A DNA stretch of 64,000 nt from Siderastrea siderea (lineage: Eukaryota > Cnidaria > Anthozoa > Scleractinia > Rhizangiidae). The notes below the pieces were generated by a model. It was given only the letters and a program-made list of their open reading frames with translations. It searched no databases and was not told the origin of the DNA. A program made the position numbers and the translations under genes. Of the stretch, positions 44,340 to 56,000 are shown in pieces (positions within the stretch are counted from its first letter, which is position 1; each line of letters begins with the position of its first letter). The stretch lies in assembly GCA_964030785.1 (NCBI GenBank), contig OZ034975.1, positions 14,766,142 through 14,830,141 of the forward strand, read 5' to 3'.

Positions 44340-45190
44340 ATGACCGGTCCTTAAAATTAAAGAGTTGCTGTAAATATCTTTTTTTCAAAACAACTTGACA
44401 ATGTTGAAAATCAGGTTAGAAGAATAAACTCACCATACTGAAATTAGCAAAAAATATGTTTTCTACGGGTATTACTAAACTGAAGGAAACATGAAATTTG
44501 AAATACAGCTGGTACAGAATTCATTTTAATTTTGAATGCATTTTTTGCACTATCATAACTTGGTTGACTCTGGACAAAAGCAGTCAATTTTTAAAAGGCT
44601 AATTTTTTTGCAAGTGCTCTATAGCCTTCTTTTAAGATTAGTTGTCCACTATGTTTACTTAATTACTTAGCAGTAATAAATAGTTTAATTATCCATAATG
44701 ATGCCCAGTTGAAAAACTCAGATTCCCCTGTCCTTAATCCCGAAATCCTACCCTGTTTCGACACTTCCAAATATCAGACTCCTGTCGCAAAAAAATAAGA
44801 AATGCAAGAAGCAGTCTTATAAAAAGACAGCCAAAACCCATATCTATGTCATTCGGAAGCATAAGAAGATCGATGGAAATAATCTAAACGCGCCAACATG
44901 CAATCGCATCGGCGATAAAAGAACACAAATCCCCGCAAAAAAAACGTCACAGCCTGGAATTTAACAGCCACATGAAATCCCAGTGGTTCTTGGAGACTAC
45001 GGTTATATCGTTAAACGGTCACTTGTTCATTTACTTACCTTGTTGACAGGAAAACAGGTCCAAATAAGAGCAGAATATGCCAACAACTACCCACTGATTC
45101 GGAAAAGCAAATCTTGTGCGAGGCACAACTTGATCACGTGACACACTTCATCACGATTCAAATAGGAGTGAGACCTGGGTATGGGATTTT
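44340..45190. repeat. Block Z, second copy
   Basis: Matches 10270-12150 without its MITE. The 5' splice donor (CATTTACTTACCTTGTTGAC on the plus strand, near 45035) is intact. Confidence 0.75.
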
Positions 45191-45194
45191 CCTA

Positions 45195-46492
45195 CAGTGT
45201 AACCCCGGTAACTCCCAAGCGGGGGGGGGGGGGGGGGTACTCTGGATTTTAAGTGGCGGGGATGATCGAAGGATTTTTTTGGGTTTGAAATTTTCGATTC
45301 GGGGATTTTTTTGGGTAGGAGAAATTGGCAAGTATTTTTTTGTGTGTGTGGCTCGATTTAAGTAGGGATTTTTTTGGGTATTCAAAACAATCTCAAGATT
45401 CTTGGTAGTGCTGACTGCACAGTCTGGTAGGTCGTGTTATATCATGTAATCCTTTCTGGAAAATTTTAAGGCTTGGAAATTCGGCATGGGAATTTTTTGG
45501 GTAGTTAATTTTTGGTCCAGGATTTTTTTTGGATTTTGTTGGAAGCCCTAGGGATTTTTTTGGGTTTTGATTTTTGCCCCCATTCGATCATCCCCGTCAC
45601 TAGAAATCCGGAATACTTCCCCTGGGGTAACTCAAACTCGGATAACTCGAACTCGCCCGCTAACTCGAACTAAGTCCCATTTCCCTTGGATTTGAATCCA
45701 CTTTTCAGTCACTTTTACTCGGTTAACTCAAACTCGGGTAACTCGAACTCCCCGCTAACTCGAACTAAATTTCGTTTCCCTTGATCAAAATTTACCCCGC
45801 TAACTCGAATTCTGGTTCTCGCAACTCACCACGGATGCCCATTGAAATATGCCATTAGTTCTTCTTGTCGTGTAATCGAATTTTTAACACTACAGCAATT
45901 TGATTTTAATTTAATAGTGCAACGAACAGAATACGTATTTGACAGTCATTTCCTGATCTTATGACTGTAAAGTTGAAAAATCAGTTAACTATTAATTATT
46001 CACATATACCTACCGACTCTCACGCATTATGCGTGAGTCTCACGCCTGTGGATCAAAGATACCGATCACATGCATTGAGGACAATTTCTCACGCCTGACT
46101 CACAAATCCGGACGACTTGTTCTTTAACACATTAACAACAAAAATTCAATTCCCCCGAAAATATTCCAATAAACGGCGCTTGATGTCGAGTTTGAGTCCC
46201 AAATAACAAGCGATCAAGATCGCGCCGAGATTTCGAGCTTCGCACTGAGACATTCGGCAACCTTCGGAATATCTTCGGCAATGTTTGGAAGTCGTCGGAA
46301 CATTTCGGCAACGTTCGGAAGTTGTCGGAAATTTTACGGAAATTCGGGTAACATGGATACGAAAATCTCACGCATTTGACTTAGGGAAAGTTGACAGGTA
46401 TATTCACATGGCAAATTGAATATTCAATCGACCCCAATAACTCGAACTGATTTTCGTTTCCCCTTAGAGTTCGAGATAGCGAGGTTCTACTG
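45195..46492. mobile_element. Pogo/Tigger-like element with TA target duplication
   Basis: Starts TA-CAGTGTAACCCCGGTAACTC and ends GATAGCGAGGTTCTACTG-TA; CAGT...ACTG termini with TA duplication fit pogo-like Tc1/mariner elements. The paralogous place in the first unit (near 12148) reads GATTGCTACGTGCCATTCTA with a single TA and no insert. The interior has many TAACTCGAACT subterminal repeats (about 45630-45830) and a nested MITE, but no transposase. Confidence 0.8.
45221..45626. mobile_element. Nested MITE with GGGATTTTTTTGGG repeats
   Basis: Left end is a 17-base G-run, then TACTCTGGATTTTAAGTGGC and GGGGATGATCGA. The right end is its complement (TCGATCATCCCCGTCAC...CCGGAATACTTCCCC). It lies inside the pogo-like element's left subterminal repeats. 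GGATTTTTTTGGGT recurs five or more times inside. Confidence 0.75.
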
Positions 46493-46514
46493 TATTTCGT
46501 GTCATTCTATCAAG

Positions 46515-47014
46515 AATGATATCATAACCGCACGCATAGCCGCACGTATCATAACCTTCTCAAATTATGACAGTAATACTGACGAACTTTGTCGTGATTT
46601 AAATTGGAGCAAACTTAATCATCAACGGGCAGTTAGTAAAGCGATTATGATGTACAACACCATCCACAACCAGATTCCGGGTTATTTAAGTTCTCGGTTT
46701 ATTCCGCGTCACGAGGTTTTGTCTTACAGTCTTAGAAATAATGAATGTAAGCTATCAATACCACAGCCACGTGTTATGGAATAGCTTGCCTCGTGAGATA
46801 AAACAATCAAACTCTCTAAAAGAATTTAAAACTAAATTAAAAAATCACACCTTCCAAAGCGAGCTCATTTATTAATGTTAAGGCATCAATACACGGCATC
46901 CTTGTAAGCAGGTTTAACTAGTAGCTAGCTTATTAGTTAGTGTAGTTATCTCTTTTTAATAACATTTGTATAAATTTTTCTCCTGAATGGATTTACCGTG
47001 TTAAAATAAAGTTT

Positions 47015-47048
<34 letters not shown>
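46515..47048 (+). mobile_element. LINE 3' end with (ACT)n tail
   Basis: The 5' part encodes ITFSNYDSNTDELCRDLNWS, KAIMMYNTIHNQIPGYLSSR and, in another frame, LWNSLPREIKQSNSLKEFK, the typical C-terminus of a non-LTR RT protein. A 3' UTR and an (ACT)n tail follow. AAG flanks both ends, and the paralogous site near 12165 (CTACCAAGGGAGGGGTGG) is empty, so this is a 5'-truncated LINE insertion. Confidence 0.85.
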
Positions 47049-47049
<1 letters not shown>

Positions 47050-47051
47050 AG

Positions 47052-48300
47052 GGAGGGGTGGGTTCCTCTACCGTAGTTAGTCAAGCGAACTGTGGGCCTC
47101 ATGTCAATGGAGCGGAAATTTTACCCATCCTCTTTCTACATAATAATGTTAGACAACCCCAGCGTTTTCCGACGGTATAATGTACCGTATGATATCCAAG
47201 CAACGTGAAAACAGAAAGTGACAAAGGGAAGGAAAGGGTATTCCTTTCTAAACATTATTTGTAAATGTGCTTATTTTTTTAACTGTGTGTGAGGCGCACT
47301 GTGTTTACGTAATTTAATGTGCATGTTATTTCTTTGTTGCTTACTGTTGAAAGGGGCTTAAGATTTGAGCGGGTACGTTTTGACAGATTTACACGTATCG
47401 AGATGTTCGATTTCGACTTCTCAGCAACGTATCCCACCCAAAATCCGAACATTGCGATAGGGAAACATTGTACACATTTTGAAGAAAAGCTAGAATGAAA
47501 AATAATTCTTTCATTCCAGATAGTATGCTAGAGCATATTTTCCTTCCCCACCCCCTGAACGTGGGGGTGCAGTGGCGTAGTGGCGAGCACGTTGGACTTC
47601 AGACCTGAAGGACGGTGGTTCAAGTCTGAGCCCCTGTCATCTTTTTGTTTCCTTAGCCAAGAAACTTAACCCCGCATTGTCTCTCTGCACCCAGGTGTAT
47701 AAAATGGGTACAGGCGAGATGCTGCTGGGGGTAACCCAGCAGTGACCTAGCATCCCATCCAGGGGGGAGTGGCCATACCCTCAGTCGCTTTATGCTACAG
47801 AAAAAGGGATAAGCTCCGGTCGCGTGGGCCTCCTTGGCTCGTGTGCGACTTTACCTACCCCTAGAACGAACCTTCGCGTCCTTTCGGTTGGGTCTTCGAT
47901 GATTTTGTGAGAAAACTAGAGGGCTACCAAATCTTTCATGACTTAAGGTGTCTTATCTCAGCTAAGAAAAAAGTGCGCTACAAACGAGCGAGAAATTCAA
48001 CGAAGGTTGTCAATTGAGGGAGGTGAGAACTGATATCGGCTAATATTGCCTATTTGTGGAAGGTTTTACCCGCCTGAACAGGTGGTCTTTGAACTCGTCA
48101 GGCAATCTTTTCGTTACATACAGGAATGAACCGCGTGGCAAGCGCCAAGAACGTCTGCGCTGGAGTCTAGGGTGAAGTTTCCAAATGTATAAATAGAATG
48201 TAAATAAGTTAGTAGATATTATGAAGGCATCGTTAAAAAGCACCAGCGTTATGATGTCGGGGTGAAATGCTATGGCTACAACGTTACTGGGGTCGTTACT
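47052..48300. repeat. Block X, third copy
   Basis: GGGAGGGGTGG at the left edge and AAAATAATTCTTTCATTCC, GCGGCAAGCGC-like and GGCATCGTTAAAAAGCACCA segments match the other X copies. More diverged, with internal deletions, and interrupted by a SINE. Confidence 0.7.
47562..47856 (+). mobile_element. tRNA-derived SINE
   Basis: The head has an A box (TGGCGTAGTGG) and a B box (GGTTCAAGTCT, 47617-47627). A long conserved body follows (GAAACTTAACCCCGCATTG, ACCCAGGTGTATAAAATGGG, GTAACCCAGCAGTGACC). Flanks CCCCCTGAACG and CCCCTAGAACG form an imperfect target duplication. No poly(A) tail. Confidence 0.8.
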
Positions 48301-48307
48301 GCGACAG

Positions 48308-49416
48308 TAAAAGATTATTTCCGAAGCCTCCTCACAGATACACTCTTAATAGCCGCAAGTTTAATAGGGATAACAAGAAAACAGGTAACCTACAATGAGA
48401 TACCGAAAACGCAAAACGGTAAAACAGGGAAGGGAAGTGAAAAAGTTTGCACTAAAATGTGTTTAGGTAACATCTTTAGTTGTCCGAAACTGATCTGCAA
48501 GTCTTGGGCTCGAATGCTTATGGCCTAAATAATTAAAAACGCTCGGTCTCGCAATTTTAAAATTGAAAAGTTTTCAGGATCGCACAAGAAAACGATTGTC
48601 TCGCCGTCTCGCAAAGTCTCGAATTTACCATTTGCCACCCTGTCTGTTAAGAGCAAGCAAACAGCTTTCTGACGGCGAAGCTCGAGGAAAACTGTGAGAC
48701 TCGAGAAACAGTTAATACCCAAGGAGAATTTCCGTATTAATTTTTAAAGCAAAATAAAGTTTATTGCGCTTGTTATTCTTCAAATATTTTCGCTTAAATC
48801 TGTGCGCGCGTGCACCCAAAATGGCTTTCACGTTGAAGCTTATTTTTATTTATTTTCAAAATGATTCAATGCACAGATACCTGGATATCCCTTTTAAAAT
48901 TCACTTACTTACAACAATGGCTCAAAGGTTATAAATCTTTGTAACGTTGCATTTGTACCACATAGCAGAAAACACACTTCTTAACGTAACCCAACGCTTT
49001 TATTACTTCATCCTAAATTTCCCCAACAGTAACTACAAAGCAAACCTTGATGTAAGTTCCAAAAGTATAACGTTAATGGTCACATGGCAAATAACCATGT
49101 GGCACAAAACCATACTATTTTACCAGCTGCCATTCTTAGCAAACTTAATTCTATCTGCACGACATGCATGTAGGTCTTGTGTGCATTTCATATCGCAGCT
49201 ATTGACAGAATTTGTCCCGTTTCTAGTACCTACTGAACGTATTTTGAAAGAACAACAACAACAACACAATAAACGTATATTGAACTAGGTATTCTTCTTA
49301 ATTAATGACCACGGAATCAAATAATTATCAATCATTCTATCCAACAAGGCTTCAAACAAAATTCTTTTGTTTGTTTTTGTATGTCGTTTGATGACATAAA
49401 TACTCGGCGTTTTCAA
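48308..49416. repeat. Block Y, third copy
   Basis: Collinear with 6820-8580 and 33220-33670, including the conserved AATAAA (gene strand, 48999-49004). The zinc-finger exon that should follow is missing. Confidence 0.75.
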
Positions 49417-49429
49417 TTAAGAGAGTTAA

Positions 49430-50024
49430 GGACGTTCGCGCTCATTGTTTGTGCGCGTCCTTACTGCGCAGGTACAGTGGTGGTGGGTATTTTTGTATCT
49501 ATAAACGTGCTTAACTCTCTTAAATGCACAGTGACCCGTTCTTTTTTTAGATAAATGACGTCCTTTACTGGGTCTCTGCATTTTGTCCAAAAACAAAAAT
49601 ATTCTGAACGTGAGAAGTTTTAATTTTATTGCTATTTCTACTCAAATACGATCGAATGTTTCTACGAGTGCAGGTATATGTGACTTTCAATTATCCTTCA
49701 GTGACGCTAATTTTACCTGAAGAAACGATATTACAAGCAAAAATGCACTTAATGGGCCTATTTGCGATGAAATAAATAAATAAGCATTGTCTAGAGTCGT
49801 TCACGTAACTTAATTTAATCCTTGTAGCAAAAAAAGCCGATTTCACCTTCCATAACCAAAACTTCTAAAAACACAGAATTTCCAACACGCTTTATTTCCG
49901 AAACGAGCACGGTGACCCCCCCCCCCCCAATTTTTTTGCTTTTCTGACATGAGTTGGTCATTTTCTAAGGATAGCAAAAGTTTGGAAAAAATCTGAACGT
50001 GGGAAGATTTGGGCGCGAACGCCC
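49430..50024. mobile_element. TTAA-flanked MITE nested in the outer TIR
   Basis: TTAA lies at both ends (49426-49429 and 50025-50028). Termini GGACGTTCGCGC and the complement of GGGCGTTCGCGC are inverted. TTAA is the target of piggyBac and Kolobok elements. No ORF. Confidence 0.8.
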
Positions 50025-51383
50025 TTAATTCCTCATATAGGCCCTATCCCCATCCTAATCCCTTTCAAGTTATTTTTAGAAGGTATCGAATTCCCGCGGA
50101 TAATGTTACCTCTCCCGTTGCGTGGAAGTTTCGTGGAGGAGGAATCCATAAACATGGCGGGGATTGTCGAATGCGAAATGAGAATAGAGTTGTTTTTTTT
50201 TTCAATTTTTACATGGATCAATCGGCATCAAGGAAAAGAAATGGGTTGAAAATTCAACCGCGGGAGCAAAGCGGAACAAAGAAAGTTTAGTTTCATTTTC
50301 TGGGGAAGATTTAGAGCGCGAGGAAAACGTTGAAATTCACATGTGCGTATAAAAACCGACCCTATCGAAAACTAACTTGTAACTTGTATTGCTTTTGCTA
50401 TTCGCTAGATCGCACTGGCTGAGGAAATACTCCACGAAGGTTACACGTTTTTCAACAGAATGATTCTAAGTCATTCCATGACATCGTACCATAGGAGCAA
50501 CTGATGAGGTTCAGTGAAGAACCGAAACCCGAGTCTTGCTTGAGAAATGCCACAACTTATTCACGAGAAGCATCCTTGAGTTTTTCGAAGCAGCATTTTA
50601 ACTGCTGCAGATTTAACAAATGGAGGTTTAGAAAATCGCTTACGATTAACAAACAGACCGTCACAGGAAGATGAAACAACAACCCGGCTCTTTCAGAATT
50701 GCTAAGCACAATTAAACTGCTGAACAATGGAGGTGCAATGTTTTAACTCCAAGCAATTCTATTTCTAGAACCACAGCCATGAAGGAGGAGTTAAAACGAC
50801 AGCGCAAGAAGCCGTAGCTTCCACTTGATCAAAGGCAACTGCAATAGTCTTAAAATAACTTGGATCCTTTAGACAGTCTATACGACATCCGCGATAAAGA
50901 ATTAAGTTACATGTCTTGCACATAACCGCAAGCAATTATTAAACATCTAATCACGGGCTTAGAAACTTGGCATCCTTTCAGAAAACATCACTCTTTTAAA
51001 CTGCTTTAAGGAATCTTGGATTAATCTGAGCCCAAAAAGCTAACTAATTGCCAGAGAGCGAGCACACACAACGGCACAAAGCTTTAAAACGGCTCTAAGA
51101 ACGTAACATAAAACCCTCCAAACAGCTTGATCGATACGTCAACCGCACAAGTTACCGGCACAATTGTGTCGCCTTTAGATCATCTTGATGATCTTTAGAT
51201 CGTACGAATGTACTTAAGAAAGATCCATTTTGAAGCCTACAATAACTTAAGCGACTAGCGGGAGTCGTGTGTGGCCTGTCATTTTACATACTGTCTCAAT
51301 ATACTATCAACTTCGTCTTCAATTAGGTTGTTTTTAGCTTTTCGCGCCCGGGTTGTTGGTTTTGAAGTCGAAGCCCTTGACTT

Positions 51384-51755
51384 TCAATTCGTTGTTGTTA
51401 CTCTACTTGCCCTTTTACTTTTGCTTCCTTCGTCTTCTGAGATTTCTCCAGAGCTGCAGCTCCCTTGAGCTTCGGTTTCGGCCTCATCGCTCTCGATCTC
51501 GAGCTCACTGCTGCAGTCAACTTCGTCGTCCTCGTTTGAACTTTCGCTTGAACTTTCCACACAGTTGGGCTCTAACACAAATCCCGACGGACGATTCTTT
51601 CGCAATCTGCGTTTATCTACTACCGATACTTCCCTAAGCTCACGTTCGTTTACAAAACGTATACAAGCGCCGCTCCCAGCATGTTCCGCATTTTGTTCGA
51701 AGGTCAATTCGCGACGGACGCGAAGCCAGCGCATGGGAATGGGCTCAGCTGTCAA
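51384..51755 (-). CDS. Unrecognised 123-residue ORF with acidic Ser/Glu-rich half
   Basis: Starts MTAEPIPMRWLRVRRELTF. The first ~75 residues are basic to mixed, with RERELREVSVV-like text. Residues ~72-110 are very acidic and serine-rich (ESSSESSNEDDEVD, ELEIESDEAETE), and the end is basic (KSKRASR). No domain is recognised. It lies inside a TIR element, so it may be a fragment of an element protein or a captured exon. Confidence 0.3.
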   Translation of the reverse strand: MTAEPIPMRWLRVRRELTFEQNAEHAGSGACIRFVNERELREVSVVDKRRLRKNRPSGFVLEPNCVESSSESSNEDDEVDCSSELEIESDEAETEAQGSCSSGEISEDEGSKSKRASRVTTTN

Positions 51756-51893
51756 CGCGGCTAAAATTCATGACATATGATTGGCTATTTCGTAACTCTC
51801 ATGGGGATCCCGGATCTCGGAGGAGATCTAAAAATAACTTAAGAGGGATTAGGAATAGGGCCAGTATGGGGGATTAACTCTCTTATCCCTTTA

Positions 51894-52737
51894 TCCTCTC
51901 CCGTACAAATCCAATCGTTCAACCGATATCAAACAGAACAATTGGTTAATTGATATCGATTGATATTGGCCAAGCGATGATCAATCGCGCACTAATTATC
52001 GATTTCCATCTATTTTAACCGACGTTCAGCGACTACTGCATGCCTTTTTTTCTCAGAGCTCATGTAACAACCTACCAAAATGTCTGATCAAGACACGCAT
52101 CGCCAAAAGCGAAGTTGTTGTAAAAAAGCTCCACAAATGTCTATTTTCTGTTGAAATTGGAGACAAATTTACCGCTATAAAGAAAAGAGAAGATCGCGGC
52201 AATACCTTTCACGGATTTAACTTTAAATCCGTAAGCCCTAAAATTAAACACTGCAAATTCTGTTACGCAGATGCATGTCACATCCTGCACGTGCGTTTTG
52301 TGGGTGTTTTTGCTGTTCACACCCTTACTGGAACGTGACTTGTACGATTAAGCACAAAATCTATCTTGTTAAATTCCCTGACGAAGTCTGTAACGATCAC
52401 ACGAAACCGATAATAGGCAGTCAGCAAGACTAGTTGCGATGTGCTGCTCACTAGTTCATCATTAAAAAATGAAATAATAAAGGATAACAATCGATAACAA
52501 TTAATCGGTTGACAGTGGAAAGCGATAAAAATAGAACTATCACATAAATATGGTTTATCTATTGGTCATCGATTTTCAATATTAATTAATTAAACGTTAT
52601 CGATTAATATTGATTGCCATAGCTTGTCATCAATTATCGATTTTATTGACTGAACACGCCTAAACAGGCCTCTCAAACTTTACCTTCCTAATTATGTTTT
52701 GGTGGTCAATATTCAATGTAATGAAATCATGACCTCA
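51894..52737. other. ATCGAT-rich stretch without a gene
   Basis: AACCGATATCAAAC-like and ATCGATTGATATTGGCC text near 51930 faces many ATCGATT/AATCGAT motifs at 52480-52640 in the opposite direction. The two ends could belong to one decayed inverted-repeat element. Confidence 0.4.
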
Positions 52738-52930
52738 CACAGGGTCTGGAAGGGTATTTTCGGGATCCAGGATTTGGCCAAAATACGGTGCGGGATTCGG
52801 GGAAAATGCAAAATATCTTGACGGGATTCGGGATTTGACTGCTACCAGGGAAGCGGGATTCGCCAAAATTTGGGCACGGGATGAGAGATTTGTTTGCTTG
52901 TCTGTCGGGAATTCGGGAAATCGTCACGAC
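52738..52930. repeat. GGGATTCGGGA repeat patch
   Basis: Irregular copies of GGGATTCGGG, GGGATCCAGG and CGGGAATTCGGG over about 190 bases. Confidence 0.7.
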
Positions 52931-53079
52931 CCCGGGAAACGTTCTAGCGGCAAAAGCGAATCAACCAGGCGAGCGCAAAATACCAATCTAAAGGGCCAAT
53001 CTACATGTTAAATTTATTAGCTTTTGCAGAAATTAGTCGTTTTAAATGTATTTTTGGGAAAGAAAAAACGAGACCTGTA

Positions 53080-55190
53080 GTTGCAACTACTGGCTTAAAT
53101 TTTATAGCCATTTAAAAGCTAAAACAGGCGCCCTTTTAAACAATATCTGCAAGATCCACGGCCGCCATCTTTCCATATGCTTTTCTTGGCTTTGAAGCCT
53201 GGCTATTATCAAATTACCTCCTGCAGGGACCTACAGGGGGAGACAGCAGAAAAACTCCTGCCTTACTCTACGTCTGTTGCATCTGAAAGTTTTCCTTCCT
53301 AAAGTTTTATATTAATTTACTGGAGTTGATGCGTTGCCCTTGGTCTTGCAACATTTCTGAAAACAGAACCGAATTTCTTATTCACAGAATAACATCAAAC
53401 AGAAGTCCTGACTAATACGAAAATGTTTATTCAGTGATTTTGGTGTTTTAAAGCTATACAGAAGATGTAATTGAAAGGTGTTTTCATAATAATTTATGTT
53501 TCACCTTGTTACTAAAGAGATTCTGTAAATATCCTTTAAAAGTTGGGTTACAATAATAAATCTACCATGCTGAATTTTTCAAATGTCTCCATTTTGTATG
53601 GGTGTCCACTGAACTGAAAAAAAAACTACAACCACAGAATTCATTTTGTTGTTTTTACTTTTTTAAATGGTTAGTACTTCAAATGTCTTAAATTTGGTAC
53701 TATGTAAAAGCTGGTTGATCGGCTCTTTCTCGACAAATATTCCATTTTTGACTTCTGGGGTTGGTTTTTGTCCTTTTTCCAAGGGCTTGTGGGGTTCTGA
53801 CCTACTGCCGATAACTGCTGTTGTACCTGTTCATCTGCCCACATTGGAACTTAAAACTATGTCTCATTGTAGTCCCAGTTAAGGATCTTGGGCTGTGGTA
53901 CCTCACGAGTGTTTCATCTGACCTAGACTGCGAGTAGTCTCTAATTTTGGCGATGGAAATTTTGGGGCGGGCGAAATGCACACACGCACACGAAATTTTA
54001 AGGAGACGCGAGATTACTTGCAGTCTACATCTGACCAAGAGGTAACGTCTAGATTCCATAGCTCAAAAATGGGTCATTCCCAGGGTTCGTGCAGTATATC
54101 CAATCTGGTAAATATTTGCCATTCTAGTACTGACGCACACAGTAATCGAGCTCCGGTTATAACAGAGAGAATAGGGTTCCAGTTTTAAAAAAAAAACAGT
54201 GTTCGGAAGGTTGAGCACTGAACTACAGTAATTAGGGTCGAAATGGTTAGCTTTCGCTAATTGTTATGCTAACACTGTATTTATCTTGTTAGAATTTCAT
54301 GTCCTGGCAACTTATGATCATTGGTGTGTAAGATATGGACACCAGTTATGAAGCTGACTACCCAGGTTCGAATCCATTCGCTTCTGGTTTTTCTTTCTTC
54401 TTTTGTTGCCTTCTTCTTTCTTGATTTTTTCTCGATGTAAGTTAAGTCAAGAGAATGACCTTCTTGGACCTATGGAATCTATACTCTTCCTGACCAAGAT
54501 CGAAGCCACCTCGTTAGGTAGTCTCAGTCATGCTCAGAATAGACATGTTTCGGTCATGATTCGCGCGATGCACTGTCTCGCGTGAGCACTTTTACAGGGA
54601 AATATGTGTAATTTGTTTATAAGAGTAAACATATTTCGGCATTCTTAGTATGAACGCAGAATAAGATTCGCGAGTCCTTAATTGTGAAGTCCCATCCTGT
54701 TTTTACACTTCCAAATATAATACTATCGTTGCAACAAAATATGAAATGCACAAAGCAGTGTCATAAAAGGCAACCAAAACCCTTATCTATGTCATTCGGA
54801 AGCGCACTAACATCAATGGCAAAAAATAGTAACGCGCCAGCGATAAAAGCCTCAACACTAGAACAAACAGCTAACAAATACACGCAAACAAGACAATAAG
54901 CAGCATGGAATTTAACAGTCACATGAAATTCCAACGGTTCTTGAAGGCAATATGATTTTCTATTTAAACAGTTATCTGTAATTTACGTTCCTTATTGGTG
55001 GGAAAACAGATGCAAATAAAAGCAGAATATTCCAACTTTACATGCACAATTACAAAGCACACGTGCGATCCGCAAGCTGCGACCCAACTCGATCACGTGA
55101 TTGCTATTAAAATAAGAGCGAGACCTGGGTGTGAGAGTTTGGGTTTGACGGCAAATTGTACCCGGGCAGGGAGGGGGAGGGTCTCCCTAT
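53080..55190. repeat. Block Z, third copy
   Basis: CTACCATGCTGAATTT, ACACTTCCAAATATAATACT, TATGTCATTCGGAAGCG and GAGCGAGACCTGGGTG match the other Z copies. The 5' splice donor near 54980 is lost. A stretch at about 53690-54650 has no match in the others and includes AC-rich text near 53975. Confidence 0.65.
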
Positions 55191-56000
55191 AGTGAGCTAT
55201 ACGGGAAGGCTCTGCCCAAAAGGGGTGCTTTGTTATAAAGCTCGCAATATAATAAAGGGTAGGGAAAATTGTCACCCAAAATACGCTGGTAATAACATTA
55301 TTATTAAGTAAGAGAGATAGCAGCTAAAGTTAAGTAAATAGAAGGGTGCCAAAGTTTGGCAAAAGTAACAAGGTGAACCTACACACGAAACGGCTTATAA
55401 TTTTAGAGGCTTAGAGGCTTTAGCCCCTGGCCCAGGGGTGCACTTGACCCCTGTTTTAGGGGTGCCGCTGACCCTGTTTAGGACAAAAAAGGGCCTTAAA
55501 TACCCTAGGACAACATCCTCCATTTTAGGTCCCTGTTTAGGACAAAAAACCAAAATACACACCCTGTTGAGGACAGAAACATAAAATTGTATACCCTGTT
55601 TAGGACAAAGAGGCCAAAAGCTATACCCTGGGGCACATCCCCGTATAAGCCACGTAAGGGAGTGCCCCCCCTCCCGGGGGGGGCTTTATTAACTGAATCG
55701 GGGCAACTGAAAGCCCAGACAAAAACGACAACAATAGAAAATTCTACTGTTTTGGCTTGTCCTCGAGGTGTAAGAAAGCGGGTCTATTACATATATTTTT
55801 ACTCTATGTATATAAAAGGGGTGCCATTTGGGTAAAAATTAGTATAAAGTCTAAGGGTTTCGATACTGGGAATGGAGCCTCCCCGTATAAAACTTTATTG
55901 AGTAGCCTCCCCCCTCCCCCACTAGGGATGTTGTAACGTATTGTAAGGAGGACAAGTGGCAACTAGATAGTAGAATACGATGAAGAGGAAAAATGCAGCG
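55191..56000. repeat. CCCTGTTTAGGACA repeat, copy 2, and flanks
   Basis: The core at 55440-55690 repeats CCCTGTTTAGGACAAA four times with CATTTTAGGTCCCTGTTTAG between, like the copy at 41990-42215. GGAGCCTCCCCGTATAAA follows near 55870. Confidence 0.65.

Larger units (their letters stand above)
49417..51893. mobile_element. Outer TIR element replacing the third zinc-finger exon
   Basis: The left end TAAGAGAGTTAA (split by a younger insert) plus CATATAGGCCCTATCCCCA, CTAATCCCTTTCAAGTTAT and the right end ...GGGATTAGGAATAGGGCC, TTAACTCTCTTA are inverted repeats. The interior carries a 123-codon minus-strand ORF. No transposase recognised. Confidence 0.65.
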
